A stretch of DNA of 64,000 nt from Pseudoclavibacter terrae (GCF_008831075.1 NZ_WBJX01000002.1:620001-684000); one strand, 5' to 3'. Counted from the stretch's first letter, positions 50,621 to 59,502 are shown. The notes: generated from the letters alone by a model not told the origin. Numbers and translations: made by a program.

Positions 50621-50647
50621 ATTGTGCACAATTGAGTTGTGTGCAAT
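50621..50647 (+). promoter_or_regulatory. Inverted-repeat operator of ohrR (probable OhrR box)
   Basis: ATTGTGCACAA-TTGAG-TTGTGTGCAAT: two arms containing CACAA/TTGTG about a TTGAG centre, directly upstream of ohrR ATG 50657. The layout and AT-rich arms fit an autoregulated OhrR/MarR operator overlapping the promoter. Confidence 0.65.
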
Positions 50648-50656
50648 GCTTTACGC

Positions 50657-51115
50657 ATGCCCGTTACCGACGACATGATCTGCTTCTCGCTGTATGCGGC
50701 GAGCAGGGCGACATCGCAGGCCTACCGCAAGCTCCTGGAGCCGCTCGGCCTCACGTACCCGCAGTACCTCGTGCTCGTCGTTCTCTGGAACGACGGCCAG
50801 CAGTCGGTGAAGACGCTCGGTGAGGTACTCCAGCTCGACTCGGGCACACTGTCGCCACTGCTCAAGCGCATGGCCGAAGCCGGCCTGATCTCGCGCCAGC
50901 GCCGCGCGGGTGACGAGCGGGTCGTCGACGTCGATCTGACCGAGCAAGGCGTCGCACTCCGCTCCGAGCTCTCGCACATCCCATCCCGCATCGCCGCGGG
51001 GACCGGTCTCGGGAGCGAGGAATCAGGTGCCGCGCTGCTGCGCACCCTCCAGCACCTGACCGAGACCATGCAAGCCACCGCCGACCAGGCGGACGCACAA
51101 GGAAAGAAGGACTAG
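50657..51115 (+). CDS. ohrR: Organic-hydroperoxide-sensing regulator OhrR (MarR family)
   Basis: A 152-residue winged-helix MarR protein of the OhrR subgroup. The N-terminus MICFSLYAASRA has the redox-sensing cysteine (Cys9). The helix-turn-helix is GQQSVKTLGEVLQLDSGTLSPLLKRMAEAGLI, followed by the wing SRQRRAGDERVVDVDLT. Oxidation by organic peroxides would release it from the operator upstream. It is followed by ohr after 2 nt (GTG 51118), and then the oxidoreductase. Start chosen at ATG 50657, not the upstream in-frame ATG at 50639, which falls in the operator. Confidence 0.9.
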   Translation: MPVTDDMICFSLYAASRATSQAYRKLLEPLGLTYPQYLVLVVLWNDGQQSVKTLGEVLQLDSGTLSPLLKRMAEAGLISRQRRAGDERVVDVDLTEQGVALRSELSHIPSRIAAGTGLGSEESGAALLRTLQHLTETMQATADQADAQGKKD

Positions 51116-51117
51116 CT

Positions 51118-51540
51118 GTGGACGTGCTCTACACCGCGGAAGCTCTCTCGACCGGCCAGGGCCGAGACGGTCGCGTCGTCTCGAGCGACGGCACCGTCGA
51201 CCTCACGATGGCCGTACCCAAGGAGATGGGCGGGTCGGGTGCCGGCTCGAACCCCGAGCAGCTGTTCGCCGCCGGCTACGCCGCCTGCTTCCACTCCGCC
51301 CTGCACGCCGTCGCGCGAGGCAAGAAGCTCGACCTCGGCGACTCCAGCGTCGGCGGGCGCGTGCAGATCGGACCGAACGGCGAGGGCGGGTTCCAGCTCG
51401 CCGTCCTGCTCGAGGTCGTCATCCCCAACCTGGCCCATGACGAAGCTCAGGCCCTCGCCGACGCGGCACACCAGGTCTGCCCCTACTCGAACGCCACCCG
51501 CGGCAACATCGACGTCACCATCACGGTCTCGGAGGACTGA
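51118..51540 (+). CDS. ohr: Organic hydroperoxide reductase (Ohr/OsmC family)
   Basis: A 140-residue thiol peroxidase that reduces organic hydroperoxides with a reactive cysteine. It has Ohr-type GAGSNPEQLFAAGYAACFHSAL with Cys57 and the resolving Cys121 in HQVCPYSNATRGN, and Arg18 in the GRDGRV segment. It begins with GTG 51118, two nt after the ohrR stop, with AAGGA/GAAGGA upstream. The reductant is probably a lipoylated protein; the Lpd/SucB pair is encoded elsewhere in the window. Confidence 0.93.
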   Translation: MDVLYTAEALSTGQGRDGRVVSSDGTVDLTMAVPKEMGGSGAGSNPEQLFAAGYAACFHSALHAVARGKKLDLGDSSVGGRVQIGPNGEGGFQLAVLLEVVIPNLAHDEAQALADAAHQVCPYSNATRGNIDVTITVSED

Positions 51541-51542
51541 AC

Positions 51543-52520
51543 ATGCGCACCATCACCCACCCCACCTTCGGCGAGCCGCAGGACGTCCTGACGGTCGAGG
51601 AGCAGGAACTCCCCCAGCCCGGCCCCGGCGAGGTGCGCCTGCGCATCCTGCTCTCCCCCATCCACAACCACGACCTCTGGACCGTGCGCGGCACGTACGG
51701 CTTCAAGCCCGAGCTGCCCGCACGGGCTGGGACCGAAGCCGTGGGGGTCGTGGATGCGATCGGCCCCGACGTCGAGGGACTGAGCGTCGGCCAGCGGGTC
51801 GCGACCGGCGGATCGTTCGGCGCGTGGGCGGAGTACGTGACCACCCCCGCCGCTGGCCTCATCCCCGTCCCGGACAGCGTGCCGGACGAATCGGCCGCGC
51901 AGCTCGTCGCGATGCCGTTCAGCGCCATCAGCCTGCTCGAGTCGCTCGGCCTCGAGTCCGGCGACTGGCTCGTGCAGAACGCGGCGAACGGCGCCGTCGG
52001 CCGCATGGTCGCCCAGATCGCAGCGGCCCGCGGTGTCAACGTGGTCGGCCTCGTGCGTCGGTCCGAGGGCGTCGAGGAGCTTCGCAAGCAGGGCATCGAG
52101 CGCATCGTCGCGACGAACGTCGACGGCTGGCGCGATGAGGTCGAGGCGATCACTGGGGGCGCGCCCATCAAGGTCGGCATCGAATCCGTCGGCGGCAAGT
52201 CGGCCGGGGAGGTACTGTCGCTCCTCGCGGAGAACGGCGAACTCGTCGTGTTCGGCGCGATGGCCTCACCCACGCTCGAGCTGTCGTCTGGCGACGTCAT
52301 CTTCAAGCAGGCCACTGTCCGTGGCTTCTGGGGCAGCAAGGTCAGCCAGTCCATCGACGCCGGCCTCAAGCAGCGCCTCTTCGGCGAGCTGCTCCAGCAC
52401 CTCGGCTCGGGCCAGCTGACGCTCCCCGTGGCCGACGTGTTCCCGTTCGAGCAGATCACCGACGCGGTCGAGGCGAGCCTCACCTCGGGACGAGTCGGCA
52501 AGGTCCTGCTCCGCCCGTAG
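51543..52520 (+). CDS. Quinone oxidoreductase-type MDR protein
   Basis: A 325-residue medium-chain dehydrogenase/reductase without the Zn-binding cysteines. The N-terminal catalytic domain has QELPQPGPGEVRLRILLSPI and AGTEAVGVVDAIGPDV. The NADPH domain has LVQNAANGAVGRMVAQIAAARGVNVVGLV. It most resembles enoyl-thioester or quinone reductases (MECR-like), so it may detoxify electrophiles. It starts 2 nt after the ohr stop, forming an ohrR-ohr-oxidoreductase operon with oxidative-stress control. Confidence 0.85.
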   Translation: MRTITHPTFGEPQDVLTVEEQELPQPGPGEVRLRILLSPIHNHDLWTVRGTYGFKPELPARAGTEAVGVVDAIGPDVEGLSVGQRVATGGSFGAWAEYVTTPAAGLIPVPDSVPDESAAQLVAMPFSAISLLESLGLESGDWLVQNAANGAVGRMVAQIAAARGVNVVGLVRRSEGVEELRKQGIERIVATNVDGWRDEVEAITGGAPIKVGIESVGGKSAGEVLSLLAENGELVVFGAMASPTLELSSGDVIFKQATVRGFWGSKVSQSIDAGLKQRLFGELLQHLGSGQLTLPVADVFPFEQITDAVEASLTSGRVGKVLLRP

Positions 52521-52541
52521 CAGCTCGAGCATCAGCTTCGG

Positions 52542-52575
52542 GAATGCCCCGCCCTTCACAGGGCGGGGCATTCCG
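52542..52575 (+). terminator. Terminator of the ohr operon
   Basis: A 15-bp perfect stem (GGAATGCCCCGCCCT) with TCAC loop, 21 nt after the oxidoreductase stop. Confidence 0.82.
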
Positions 52576-52622
52576 CACGACGCTCCCTGGATCTGCCCAA
52601 GCTCGGCCGCCATCCTGAACGC

Positions 52623-53648
52623 ATGTCACATCTCGCAGACCTCCTGGCGCCGAAGCTCCCCGCAGGCATGACCATCCCAGAGCCGCTCGAGCGCGCGTGG
52701 ACGTCGATGGAGGAACAGGGCTGGGGCTTCGAGAACAGGCACGGCTACTTCCTCACCCCGTATGCCGGGACCACGCAGCTCGGCATCGTCTTCTCCCCCA
52801 CCGAGTCGCTGACCGGCTGGTTCGAGCCGGGCGAACCCGGCCACGACCGCCTCTTCCCGCTCGGGCAGACCGACGGGACCGGCAGCTTCGCCGCGCTCTG
52901 GCTGGATCCGTCGGACGTGATCCGCTTCGTCATGCTCGGCTCCGAAGGCGAGCGACTCTCCCTTGCCGACGATGCCGTCGACTTCCTTCGACTGCTCGCA
53001 GTCGGCTACCTGGAGCTGAACGACTACGCGCTGCCGGAGGAACCGTCGGAGGAGGATGAGGAGTCCGTTGCAGCGCTCGCCCCGTTCAGGGCGTGGGTCG
53101 AGACCGAGTTCGGTGTCGAGGTGCCCGCTCAGTGGGAGGTTCGCGAGCCGGATCCCTTCGACGCCTGGGTCGCTGAGGTCAAGAACGAGGAACCTGAGCC
53201 TGTCCGCGCCGCCACTGCGTTCGTCGCCCCAGAGGTGAACACCAGCGAGGTGATCGCGGCCTGCCTCGACCTGTTCGACGAGCCCCGCATCGAGGGAATC
53301 CAGTTCGGACGACTCAGGGGCTTTCGGCGGACCACGGCCGCGTGGGGGCACGAGCTTCTGGTGATCGAGACGAAGGAACCCGGAAACTCGACCGACGTCG
53401 CGACGCTTGCGCGGCTCATGAGCGATGTGCGTGCCGCCTTCGCCGCACGGTGGGGACCCCCTCGAGCCGAGGCACCCGCGGCCGGCTCGTGGGCCGCGAA
53501 CAAGATGGAGGTGACCTGGATCCAGCACGTCGACCTCTGGCCGGTCACCGACGACGTCGTCGTGGCCCTCTTCACCAGCGCGGAAGAGGGCCTGCAGATC
53601 GCCGCCGTCGTGTCTCCCGCAGCCATCGACGCGAAGGAGAGGTTCTAG
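52623..53648 (+). CDS. Hypothetical protein (possible SMI1/KNR4-like)
   Basis: A 341-residue acidic cytosolic protein. Its segment TDGTGSFAALWLDPSDVIRFVMLGSEGERLSLADDAVDFLRLLAVGY resembles the core of SMI1/KNR4 (SUKH) proteins, but the match is weak. The second half (VNTSEVIAACLDLFDEPRIEGIQFGRLRGFRRTTAAWGHELLVIET) has no family I recognise. It could be an immunity-like or house-keeping protein. No toxin gene is adjacent. ATG 52623 is the only reasonable start; it has no strong ribosome binding site. Confidence 0.5.
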   Translation: MSHLADLLAPKLPAGMTIPEPLERAWTSMEEQGWGFENRHGYFLTPYAGTTQLGIVFSPTESLTGWFEPGEPGHDRLFPLGQTDGTGSFAALWLDPSDVIRFVMLGSEGERLSLADDAVDFLRLLAVGYLELNDYALPEEPSEEDEESVAALAPFRAWVETEFGVEVPAQWEVREPDPFDAWVAEVKNEEPEPVRAATAFVAPEVNTSEVIAACLDLFDEPRIEGIQFGRLRGFRRTTAAWGHELLVIETKEPGNSTDVATLARLMSDVRAAFAARWGPPRAEAPAAGSWAANKMEVTWIQHVDLWPVTDDVVVALFTSAEEGLQIAAVVSPAAIDAKERF

Positions 53649-53735
53649 GTTCATGCCGACCGCCTCCGCCTCGGCGTATCTCGCCTCACCGTCGCATGAG
53701 CTCGCCCACATGATGTGCGGGCTGGCAAGCACCTC

Positions 53736-54245
53736 ATGACACGGCTCACGTATGCGGAGGTCGGGGCGACGGCAGGAGCACTGCCTGACGGCTACCATCA
53801 CGTGCGCGAGTCGCTCGTGATCGGTCACGGGCGGGCGGCGTTCGAGCGGGCAGCAGACGACCTGCTCGCCGGCCGCGCGCAGAGCCGCGCCGGCGCCTCT
53901 GTCGAACTCTCCGACGTTCCGCTCCGGGAGGGCTCGCTCGTCGTCATGCGGATGCGCATCGGTCCACTCAGGTTCAGAATCCCGTGCCTCGTCGTGTGGG
54001 CGGAACGCACGCCCACCACATGCGGGTTCGCCTATGGAACCCTGCCAGGGCATCCGGAGCGAGGCGAAGAGCGCTTCCAGCTCGTGCTCGCCGACTCCGG
54101 CGACGTGATCTTCAGCGTCGTCGCCTTCTCCAGGCCGGGGCGCTGGTTCACGCGCCTCGGCGGCCCACTCGCACGCTCCGTGCAGACGCGGATGACGCGC
54201 CGGTACCTGGCGGCGTTGGCCGTCGACGCGGAACGAGGGACCTGA
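53736..54245 (+). CDS. DUF1990 family protein
   Basis: A 169-residue protein matching DUF1990: LTYAEVGATAGALPDGYHHVRESLVIGHGRAAFERAADDLL at the N-terminus and GFAYGTLPGHPERGEERFQLVLAD in the middle, ending with GRWFTRLGGPLARSVQTRMTRRYLAAL. Function is unknown. It is 87 bp after the preceding gene and convergent with the ankyrin protein gene. The start is ATG 53736; the ribosome binding site is weak. Confidence 0.82.
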   Translation: MTRLTYAEVGATAGALPDGYHHVRESLVIGHGRAAFERAADDLLAGRAQSRAGASVELSDVPLREGSLVVMRMRIGPLRFRIPCLVVWAERTPTTCGFAYGTLPGHPERGEERFQLVLADSGDVIFSVVAFSRPGRWFTRLGGPLARSVQTRMTRRYLAALAVDAERGT

Positions 54246-54351
54246 CGGGAGCCCCCTCCAGAGGTCGCAGACTCTCATCCTGTCGCGGAACAGCAGGTCC
54301 GACGTCGGTGATGCACACGTGTAGAGCGGCCCTGGGCTTCGTCGATAGTCG

Positions 54352-54891
54352 TCAGGCCTGTTGCGGGACCCCCAGTCGCGCCCTCACGTCGGGAATGCGC
54401 CAGTCGGTGGTCGCGATCTCCTCGCGCAGCGTCTTCCGAGGTCTTCCTCTGCGGTTGACGAGGACCTCAAGGTCGATCGTCGTCGACTCGGTGATCGCAT
54501 CGATGACGACGCCGACGCCGGGCAGCGACCCCATGCCCGAGTCGATCATGGCGAGCAGCGGCGGGCCATGCCGCTTCGAGACCGCGTTCGCATCCGCCCC
54601 GCCCGCGACGAGCCGCGCGACAAGCGCAGCCTCACCGTCGAGGTCGTGCTCGCGATTCGAGAACAGCAGGTGCAGGGCGTTGAGACCGGACGAGAGCGTG
54701 ACGGATGCGTCAGCGCCGTCGTCGAGCAGCCGCTCGGCGATGCGCAGGCGGGCCTCGAGATCTGGATTCAACATCACCCTGAGCAGCGGCGTGTCGCCGG
54801 TGGACAGCGAGAACGTCGCTTCGTCGGGCGTGTAGTCGGCGAGGAAGGCCTCGAGCGAATCCTCCTCGGCGCGATGTGCTCGGTTCGGCAT
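54352..54891 (-). CDS. Ankyrin-repeat-like protein
   Basis: A 179-residue protein with about three ankyrin-like repeats: STGDTPLLRVMLNPDLEARLRIAERLLDDGADASVTLSSG, LNALHLLFSNREHDLDGEAALVARLVAGGADANAVS, and PPLLAMIDSG. Such repeats mediate protein-protein contacts. Start: ATG 54891 with GGAGG 5 nt upstream; the TTG at 54903 is less likely because it overlaps that site. No partner is evident. A TAGGCT box about 50 nt upstream is a possible -10. Confidence 0.75.
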   Translation of the reverse strand: MPNRAHRAEEDSLEAFLADYTPDEATFSLSTGDTPLLRVMLNPDLEARLRIAERLLDDGADASVTLSSGLNALHLLFSNREHDLDGEAALVARLVAGGADANAVSKRHGPPLLAMIDSGMGSLPGVGVVIDAITESTTIDLEVLVNRRGRPRKTLREEIATTDWRIPDVRARLGVPQQA

Positions 54892-55180
54892 GATCGCCTC
54901 CAAGACGGTCGAGCCCTTCTGCTGGTGTACGGGGCGAGCCTAGCGAAGACGGGAGAGCGGGATCTGGCAGCCCGTTGCCCGTACTGGCTTCGTCGACGGT
55001 GCGGGGGCGGACCGACCCGCACACAGGGCGCTCGTCACGACTCATCCGCACCGGGTGGGCTCCTTCCACGCCAGCCGGACGTCGAGACTCTCGGAGTCGG
55101 GACGTTCGGCTGGCCGCGGAGATCGTGGTGGTTGTGCCGCCGGGGAAGACAGACCCGCGGCCTCCCCCGTCACGCCAGCC
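54892..55180. other. Intergenic region without a gene
   Basis: This 289-bp gap holds the probable promoter of the ankyrin gene (minus-strand TAGGCT near 54940) and the 3' flank of the cell-wall protein. I see no convincing gene or strong hairpin. Confidence 0.5.
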
Positions 55181-56725
55181 CTAACTGTGTCGGCGACGCA
55201 GCAGGAGGACAAGCCCGCCGAGTACGGCGATCGCAGCCGCAGTGATCGTCAGGAACGGCACTCCGCTGCTCCCTGTTGTGGCGAGTGACTCGCTCGAGTC
55301 ACCGTCGACGGGAGCCGCTGGCGCGGACGTCGCGGTCTCGACGGGGCTCGGAGCCGTCGATGGTTCAGGCGCAACGCTGGGTTCCGGTTCCTGCGTGGGC
55401 TCGGGCGCGACGGTCGGAGTGGTTGACGGGGTTGCCGTGGGCGTGGGCTCCGGGCTTGCGGGTGTCGGAAGCGCGGCGGCCGCGGCCAAGATGAGCTGCT
55501 GCGTCTGCTCGACGTTCGTCGCCCGGTTGGCGGCGAGGTTGGCGTAGTCGAGCACTGGGACGTGCAGGTGGCCGCCGGCCACGTCCTGACGGTCCAGGCC
55601 GACGCGGAGGCGGTTCGCGCGGTACATGCTCTCGTTCGAGAGGTAGTCGCCGCCTCCACCGCTCACTGCGAAGGATCCCTCGGGCGGCGCCGTCGGGTCG
55701 TTCGTGCCGACACACTGCGCCTCGTCATCCCGAGCTTCGCTGAAGGAATAGCAGAAAGCGTTGTTGAGCTGCACCGGGAACGGGCCTGTCTCTGCGGCAA
55801 CCATCTCTTCGAACGGCAGCGTCGTCTCGATGAACTGCGCACCGTCGACGGTCTGCGGCCACGCCGCCGCATCCGGTGCCTCTTCGAGAGCACGCTCGTC
55901 GAGGTTGTCGACGCCGCCGCCGCGCCAACTGCTCGCCCAGCGCTCGATGTCGTAGCCGGTGCGCCCCTGGCTGATGGTCATCGCCATCTGGGGTGACGCG
56001 GGACCCGCGAGGAACTGGAGACCGTACGCGTCCTCGACGATTCCGCCGTCGAAGCGCGACCACGTCACGGGCAGCACGACGGCCTGGATCTGCACTGGGC
56101 CGGAAACCGTCTCGATGACACGGCCGGAGAGGGAGAGGGCAACGGCACCGGAGGGGTTCGAGCGCTCGAGCAGGGCGGGAAGCTGGAACGGGTCGAATCC
56201 GCTGATCATCACCTTGGTGACGCCAGGGTCCTCGTCGAAGCCGAGCTCGAGCAGCCCACGAGTCGCCTCCTCCAGGCTGTGCAGCAGGTCGGTGAGCTGC
56301 TCAGCCGAGACGGCGGAGGCGGCGGCCCAGTCCTTGACCTCGGCGCGCATCGCGAGCCGCGCCCAGTAGAGGCCGCGGTCCTCGTAACGGGTGGCTGCTT
56401 CGACGTCTTGAGCGTTCTGGACAGCGATGTCCCAGATCTCGCGACCCGTCTCCACGATGAGCGTGTCGGCATGGCCGGGGGCAATCCCGGCGAGCTTGGC
56501 GGAGAAGTCGTCGAGCGCGGCCTCTAGCCCGGTGGAGGCGATCATCTGGGTGGAGAAGGGAACGGTCTCGCCGGGGAGCGTGGCGCTGAGACGCAGCTCC
56601 TCCGCGTCCAGTTCGGTGCTCTCGAGGCGGGGGTCGGGTGCCGCCTGCGCCGGCGAGGCGAGAACGGTGGCGAGGATGGCCCCGGCGCCGAGTGCGGCGA
56701 GGAGTCGTCTGGTGACGCGTGTCAT
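55181..56725 (-). CDS. Cell-wall-anchored pyroglutamyl-peptidase-like protein
   Basis: A 514-residue secreted protein. A signal peptide (basic MTRVTRRLL, hydrophobic AALGAGAILATVLA, cleavage after AQA) is followed by a C15-like peptidase domain: VMISGFDPFQLP and ERSNPSGAVAL (oxyanion/strand motifs), a GRTGYDIERW Glu (Glu261), NNAFCYSFS (Cys325) and GGHLHVPVLDY (His388), which are candidates for the Glu-Cys-His triad. It has a Thr/Pro/Glu-rich linker (430-480), then the sorting signal LATTG, a hydrophobic helix and RRRHS. That is an LAxTG class E-type sortase signal. Most C15 enzymes are cytosolic, so this exported form is unusual. Confidence 0.75.
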   Translation of the reverse strand: MTRVTRRLLAALGAGAILATVLASPAQAAPDPRLESTELDAEELRLSATLPGETVPFSTQMIASTGLEAALDDFSAKLAGIAPGHADTLIVETGREIWDIAVQNAQDVEAATRYEDRGLYWARLAMRAEVKDWAAASAVSAEQLTDLLHSLEEATRGLLELGFDEDPGVTKVMISGFDPFQLPALLERSNPSGAVALSLSGRVIETVSGPVQIQAVVLPVTWSRFDGGIVEDAYGLQFLAGPASPQMAMTISQGRTGYDIERWASSWRGGGVDNLDERALEEAPDAAAWPQTVDGAQFIETTLPFEEMVAAETGPFPVQLNNAFCYSFSEARDDEAQCVGTNDPTAPPEGSFAVSGGGGDYLSNESMYRANRLRVGLDRQDVAGGHLHVPVLDYANLAANRATNVEQTQQLILAAAAALPTPASPEPTPTATPSTTPTVAPEPTQEPEPSVAPEPSTAPSPVETATSAPAAPVDGDSSESLATTGSSGVPFLTITAAAIAVLGGLVLLLRRRHS

Positions 56726-57054
56726 GGTCTCGTGTCCTAGGTGTGGGGCGTCGGACTCATGGTGCTCCGGCGCCGTCGGCAGAGGGGTGGGTACACCGCG
56801 GATCGCGCTCTGGGATCAAGATCGCCGGTGCGAACACCCGGGTATCAATCGACCCTATGTTGTTCAACACGACGACGGGGATTGTTCACGTTTAAGGCGT
56901 GTGAACAGTTGCTGAGTGGACGCGGGTCCACGATGGCGATCCATGACGGCACGGGATGCGGCGAGCGCGGTCTTCCTGTGGCCGGCTGGCGAGGCGGGGT
57001 GTGCATCTTTGCTGCGTCCGCAGGTTGCGGATACGCATCGCCGAACGCCGCCGG
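56726..57054. other. Upstream region of the cell-wall protein, with inverted repeat
   Basis: This 329-bp gap contains an inverted repeat TGTTCAC-N11-GTGAACA (56883-56907), a plausible operator or hairpin. It separates two minus-strand genes. I see no gene in it. Confidence 0.4.
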
Positions 57055-57585
57055 TCAGCTCGGGTTCGGCAACTGGACCTGCATAGGAGAGATGTCGACT
57101 TCGACATTGCCGAAGATGAATCCGTCAGGACGAGCCAGGCCACCGTCATAGAGCTCGATCGGGAACGTGAAGAGGGAGGAGAGCGACACTCCGGTCCAGA
57201 GCACGATCACGATTGTGAATAGGATCGCTGAACGAGTGAACTGGCCTCGAGCGTCTGCGAGGATCGTTCCCCGCCGAATGAGCACGGTGAGGATGCTCAC
57301 GCATCCGAGCGCCAGCGCCAGGTATGCGAACGGACTGGGCTGCAGCGTCATCGCGAGGCAGTTGGGGACCTGGTCCGTGATCTCCCCATTCGCGTCGAGA
57401 GAGTCCCCAGCCCCGGTCACACCACCCGCGCAGTAGCTGCGCGAACCACCGCTCGCGATGGTGTGGAACAGGGCGATCGCGAGGATCCAGAGGATGTAGC
57501 GGCGTACTTCCAGGATCCACCCGCGCCCGATCACGGCGTCCAATTCGGGAGGTGCTGCCAGCTCACGGTTCGGGTTCGGGGTCAT
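57055..57585 (-). CDS. Hypothetical membrane protein
   Basis: A 176-residue protein with three predicted transmembrane helices (ILWILAIALFHTIASG, AYLALALGCVSILTVLI, SAILFTIVIVLWTGVSL), with a Cys-containing loop between the first two (SYCAGGVTGAG...VPNCLAM) that could form a disulfide. No family is recognised. Start: ATG 57585 with GAGG 5-8 nt upstream; the alternative ATG at 57609 is less well placed. It is the last clear chromosomal gene before the tRNA fragment. Confidence 0.6.
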   Translation of the reverse strand: MTPNPNRELAAPPELDAVIGRGWILEVRRYILWILAIALFHTIASGGSRSYCAGGVTGAGDSLDANGEITDQVPNCLAMTLQPSPFAYLALALGCVSILTVLIRRGTILADARGQFTRSAILFTIVIVLWTGVSLSSLFTFPIELYDGGLARPDGFIFGNVEVDISPMQVQLPNPS

Positions 57586-57876
57586 CGTCGCCTCGCTTCG
57601 TGGGTCCATTCTCTGTGGGCTGGTGACGTCAGCACGCTCCCAGTCGACGCTGGACGCTCCCAGAGCGCTCAGAAGTCGTCACGTGGTAGCGCCTCAACTG
57701 CGAAACGCAGTAGCCAGTCCCGCTCAGAGCGTTCTGGAGGCCGCCGGCACGGCCGACGTGCCTCGATCGCGGAAGCCTTGACGAACCCGCGCGACATGGC
57801 CGCACGAAGAGCGGGTGACCCTCGACACCCCGTGGGCCGCAGATTCGGCGGGGATACCCGTGCCAAGAAGCGAGAT

Positions 57877-57931
57877 TGGTGGGCCCTGCCGGGATCGAAC
57901 CGACGACATCCACGGTGTAAACGTGGAAGCG
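57877..57931 (-). other. tRNA-Val(TAC) 3' fragment, probable att site
   Basis: The minus strand reads as the 3' part of tRNA-Val: the anticodon stem CCACG/CGTGG with loop TTTACAC (anticodon TAC), variable loop ATGTC, T-arm GTCGG-TTCGATC-CCGGC, then AGGGCCC, A and CCA. The matching 5' acceptor strand (GGGCCCT) and D-arm are absent upstream. A 3'-end tRNA remnant of about 55 bp is the typical duplicated att site left at one end of an element integrated by a tyrosine recombinase. The element would lie to the right. Confidence 0.75.
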
Positions 57932-58182
57932 GCTGGTGAGCATCGGCAAGTGTCCGCTACTAAAGCGCTGGTCATGGCGACTTTCGCTGAGTCTGGGCGT
58001 GGTGGTTCACTTGCCCATTCTTGCCGATATTCGCCCTCGGTTTTCGACCTCCACCGGAATCTCACCGGAACGTTCCGGTGCGGCGCTTCCCATGGTTCTC
58101 GCAATCAGTGACCGCTGTTTGCCAATGCTGTCTCTGCGCCGTGCTCTCTCGTCGACGGCTCGAGCGGCCCGCGTAGAGGTGC

Positions 58183-58792
58183 ATGAGCACTCACGCCCCG
58201 CACCCGTCCCTCATGCTCTGCATCGATCTTGAGACCACCGGTCTCGACGAGCAGACCGGCCTCGTCCTCGAGGTCGCCGCCGGCGTCGTCACGAACGATC
58301 TCTCCCACGTCGACGACGGGATCTCCGTCGTCGTTGCCCAGCGAAGTCCCCGGGACTCGATCTTCCCAGTCCTCCCGTGTCGTGGCCGCATGAACGACTT
58401 CGTCGTAGACATGCGCACCAGCAACCAAAAGCGGCCTCATCGCCGACGTCGACCGCGCCAGCATGACCGTCGCAGACGTGGACGCGCGCATCGCCGCCTA
58501 CTTTGAGTCGCACGCAGACGGCGTCCCGCTGCTCCTCATCGGCAACTCGATCACCCTCGATCGCAACTTCCTGCGCGAGCACCTGCCGTTGACGTTCGCG
58601 AAGCTCCACCACCGCAGCGTCGACCTCACCAGCGTCGAGCTGCCCTTCGCCCGCCGCCCCGGCCTCGACATCGACCGGGTCGCACCATCCACGGGCCACC
58701 TGGCAATAGACGACGTTGACGCGTGCCTGGCAACAGGCCGGAACATCGGCGACACCATTCAGGCGGTGCTCGCAGCGGTCGACCGCTCATGA
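58183..58792 (+). pseudogene. Oligoribonuclease-like 3'-5' exonuclease, frameshifted
   Basis: A DEDDh exonuclease homologous to oligoribonuclease and to actinophage exonucleases. The first frame encodes LCIDLETTGLDEQTGLVLEVAAG (DxE) and MNDFVVDMRTSN. The second frame continues KSGLIADVDRAS, LLIGNSITLDRNFL, LHHRSVDLTSVEL and HLAIDDVDACLA. The join is near 58421-58430, where one extra C (AACCAAAAGC) would explain the shift. Unless this is a sequencing error, the gene is inactive. The start is ATG 58183. Its two parts overlap only by this shift. Confidence 0.75.
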
Positions 58793-59502
58793 CCCCGGGC
58801 CGTGAACGAACACTGCTCCGTAGAGACAATCCCGTGACCAGCGCAATGGATGGGCCGGCGTGTGCTCGAGACGCAGGGTTGCGCTCTCCGCTGTGGCCTA
58901 AAGCGGAGGCTCACCTGACGTGGGCCTGAAGCGCGGTCAGGCTTGGGGCGACCCAGTCGCCCCAAGTCCTGGATGCGTATGTGCAGGAACCCGCAAAAGA
59001 TACCCATCCGGCCGGATCGTGGGCAGGGCGGTCGGTCGGTGACAAGACTGCGCGGGTCCGGACTCGCGGTGCCACTCACCCCTGCGGTCCACCGTGGGTG
59101 CGGATCTCAAGACTGACGACCTGTCCCGTCGCATGCCGCTGAGCGCGCCTGCACGGTATGCACGAGTACGGCCAAGAGGGGCGGGTGGTCTCTTTCCGCG
59201 ACGCCGTACCCTCCCGCGCAGCATGCTCACGCCATCGTGTGCATCATCGGCATGTGGCGCGTCGACGAGTTAGGACCCTACCGAGGGACTGCATCCAATG
59301 AAGAGACGAGTGCTCGACGCTCGACTATGCGGACTGACGTCGTGCCGATGCGTAGTCGGAATACCCCTTTGGATATAGGCCGCCCCTTGGCACGCTGACT
59401 CGAGGGACCTAACTCTGAATTGCGTCGTCTGCAACTTAGTCCAGGCCGACGACACTCCCACCGTGTCACCTTTCAGGGTACAAACGAGCAGGAACGATTC
59501 AT
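58793..59502. other. Non-coding stretch in the island
   Basis: I find no convincing gene, RNA or repeat in these 710 bp. It may hold decayed sequence of the element. Short frames here show no family resemblance. Confidence 0.5.

Noticed and set aside
52623-54245. Toxin-immunity module
   Set aside because: The weak SMI1/KNR4 likeness at 52623 has no toxin gene beside it, so I did not call a system.
57877-57970. Complete tRNA gene at the att site
   Set aside because: No 5' strand complementary to AGGGCCC and no D-arm are found within the needed distance, so it is only a 3' fragment.
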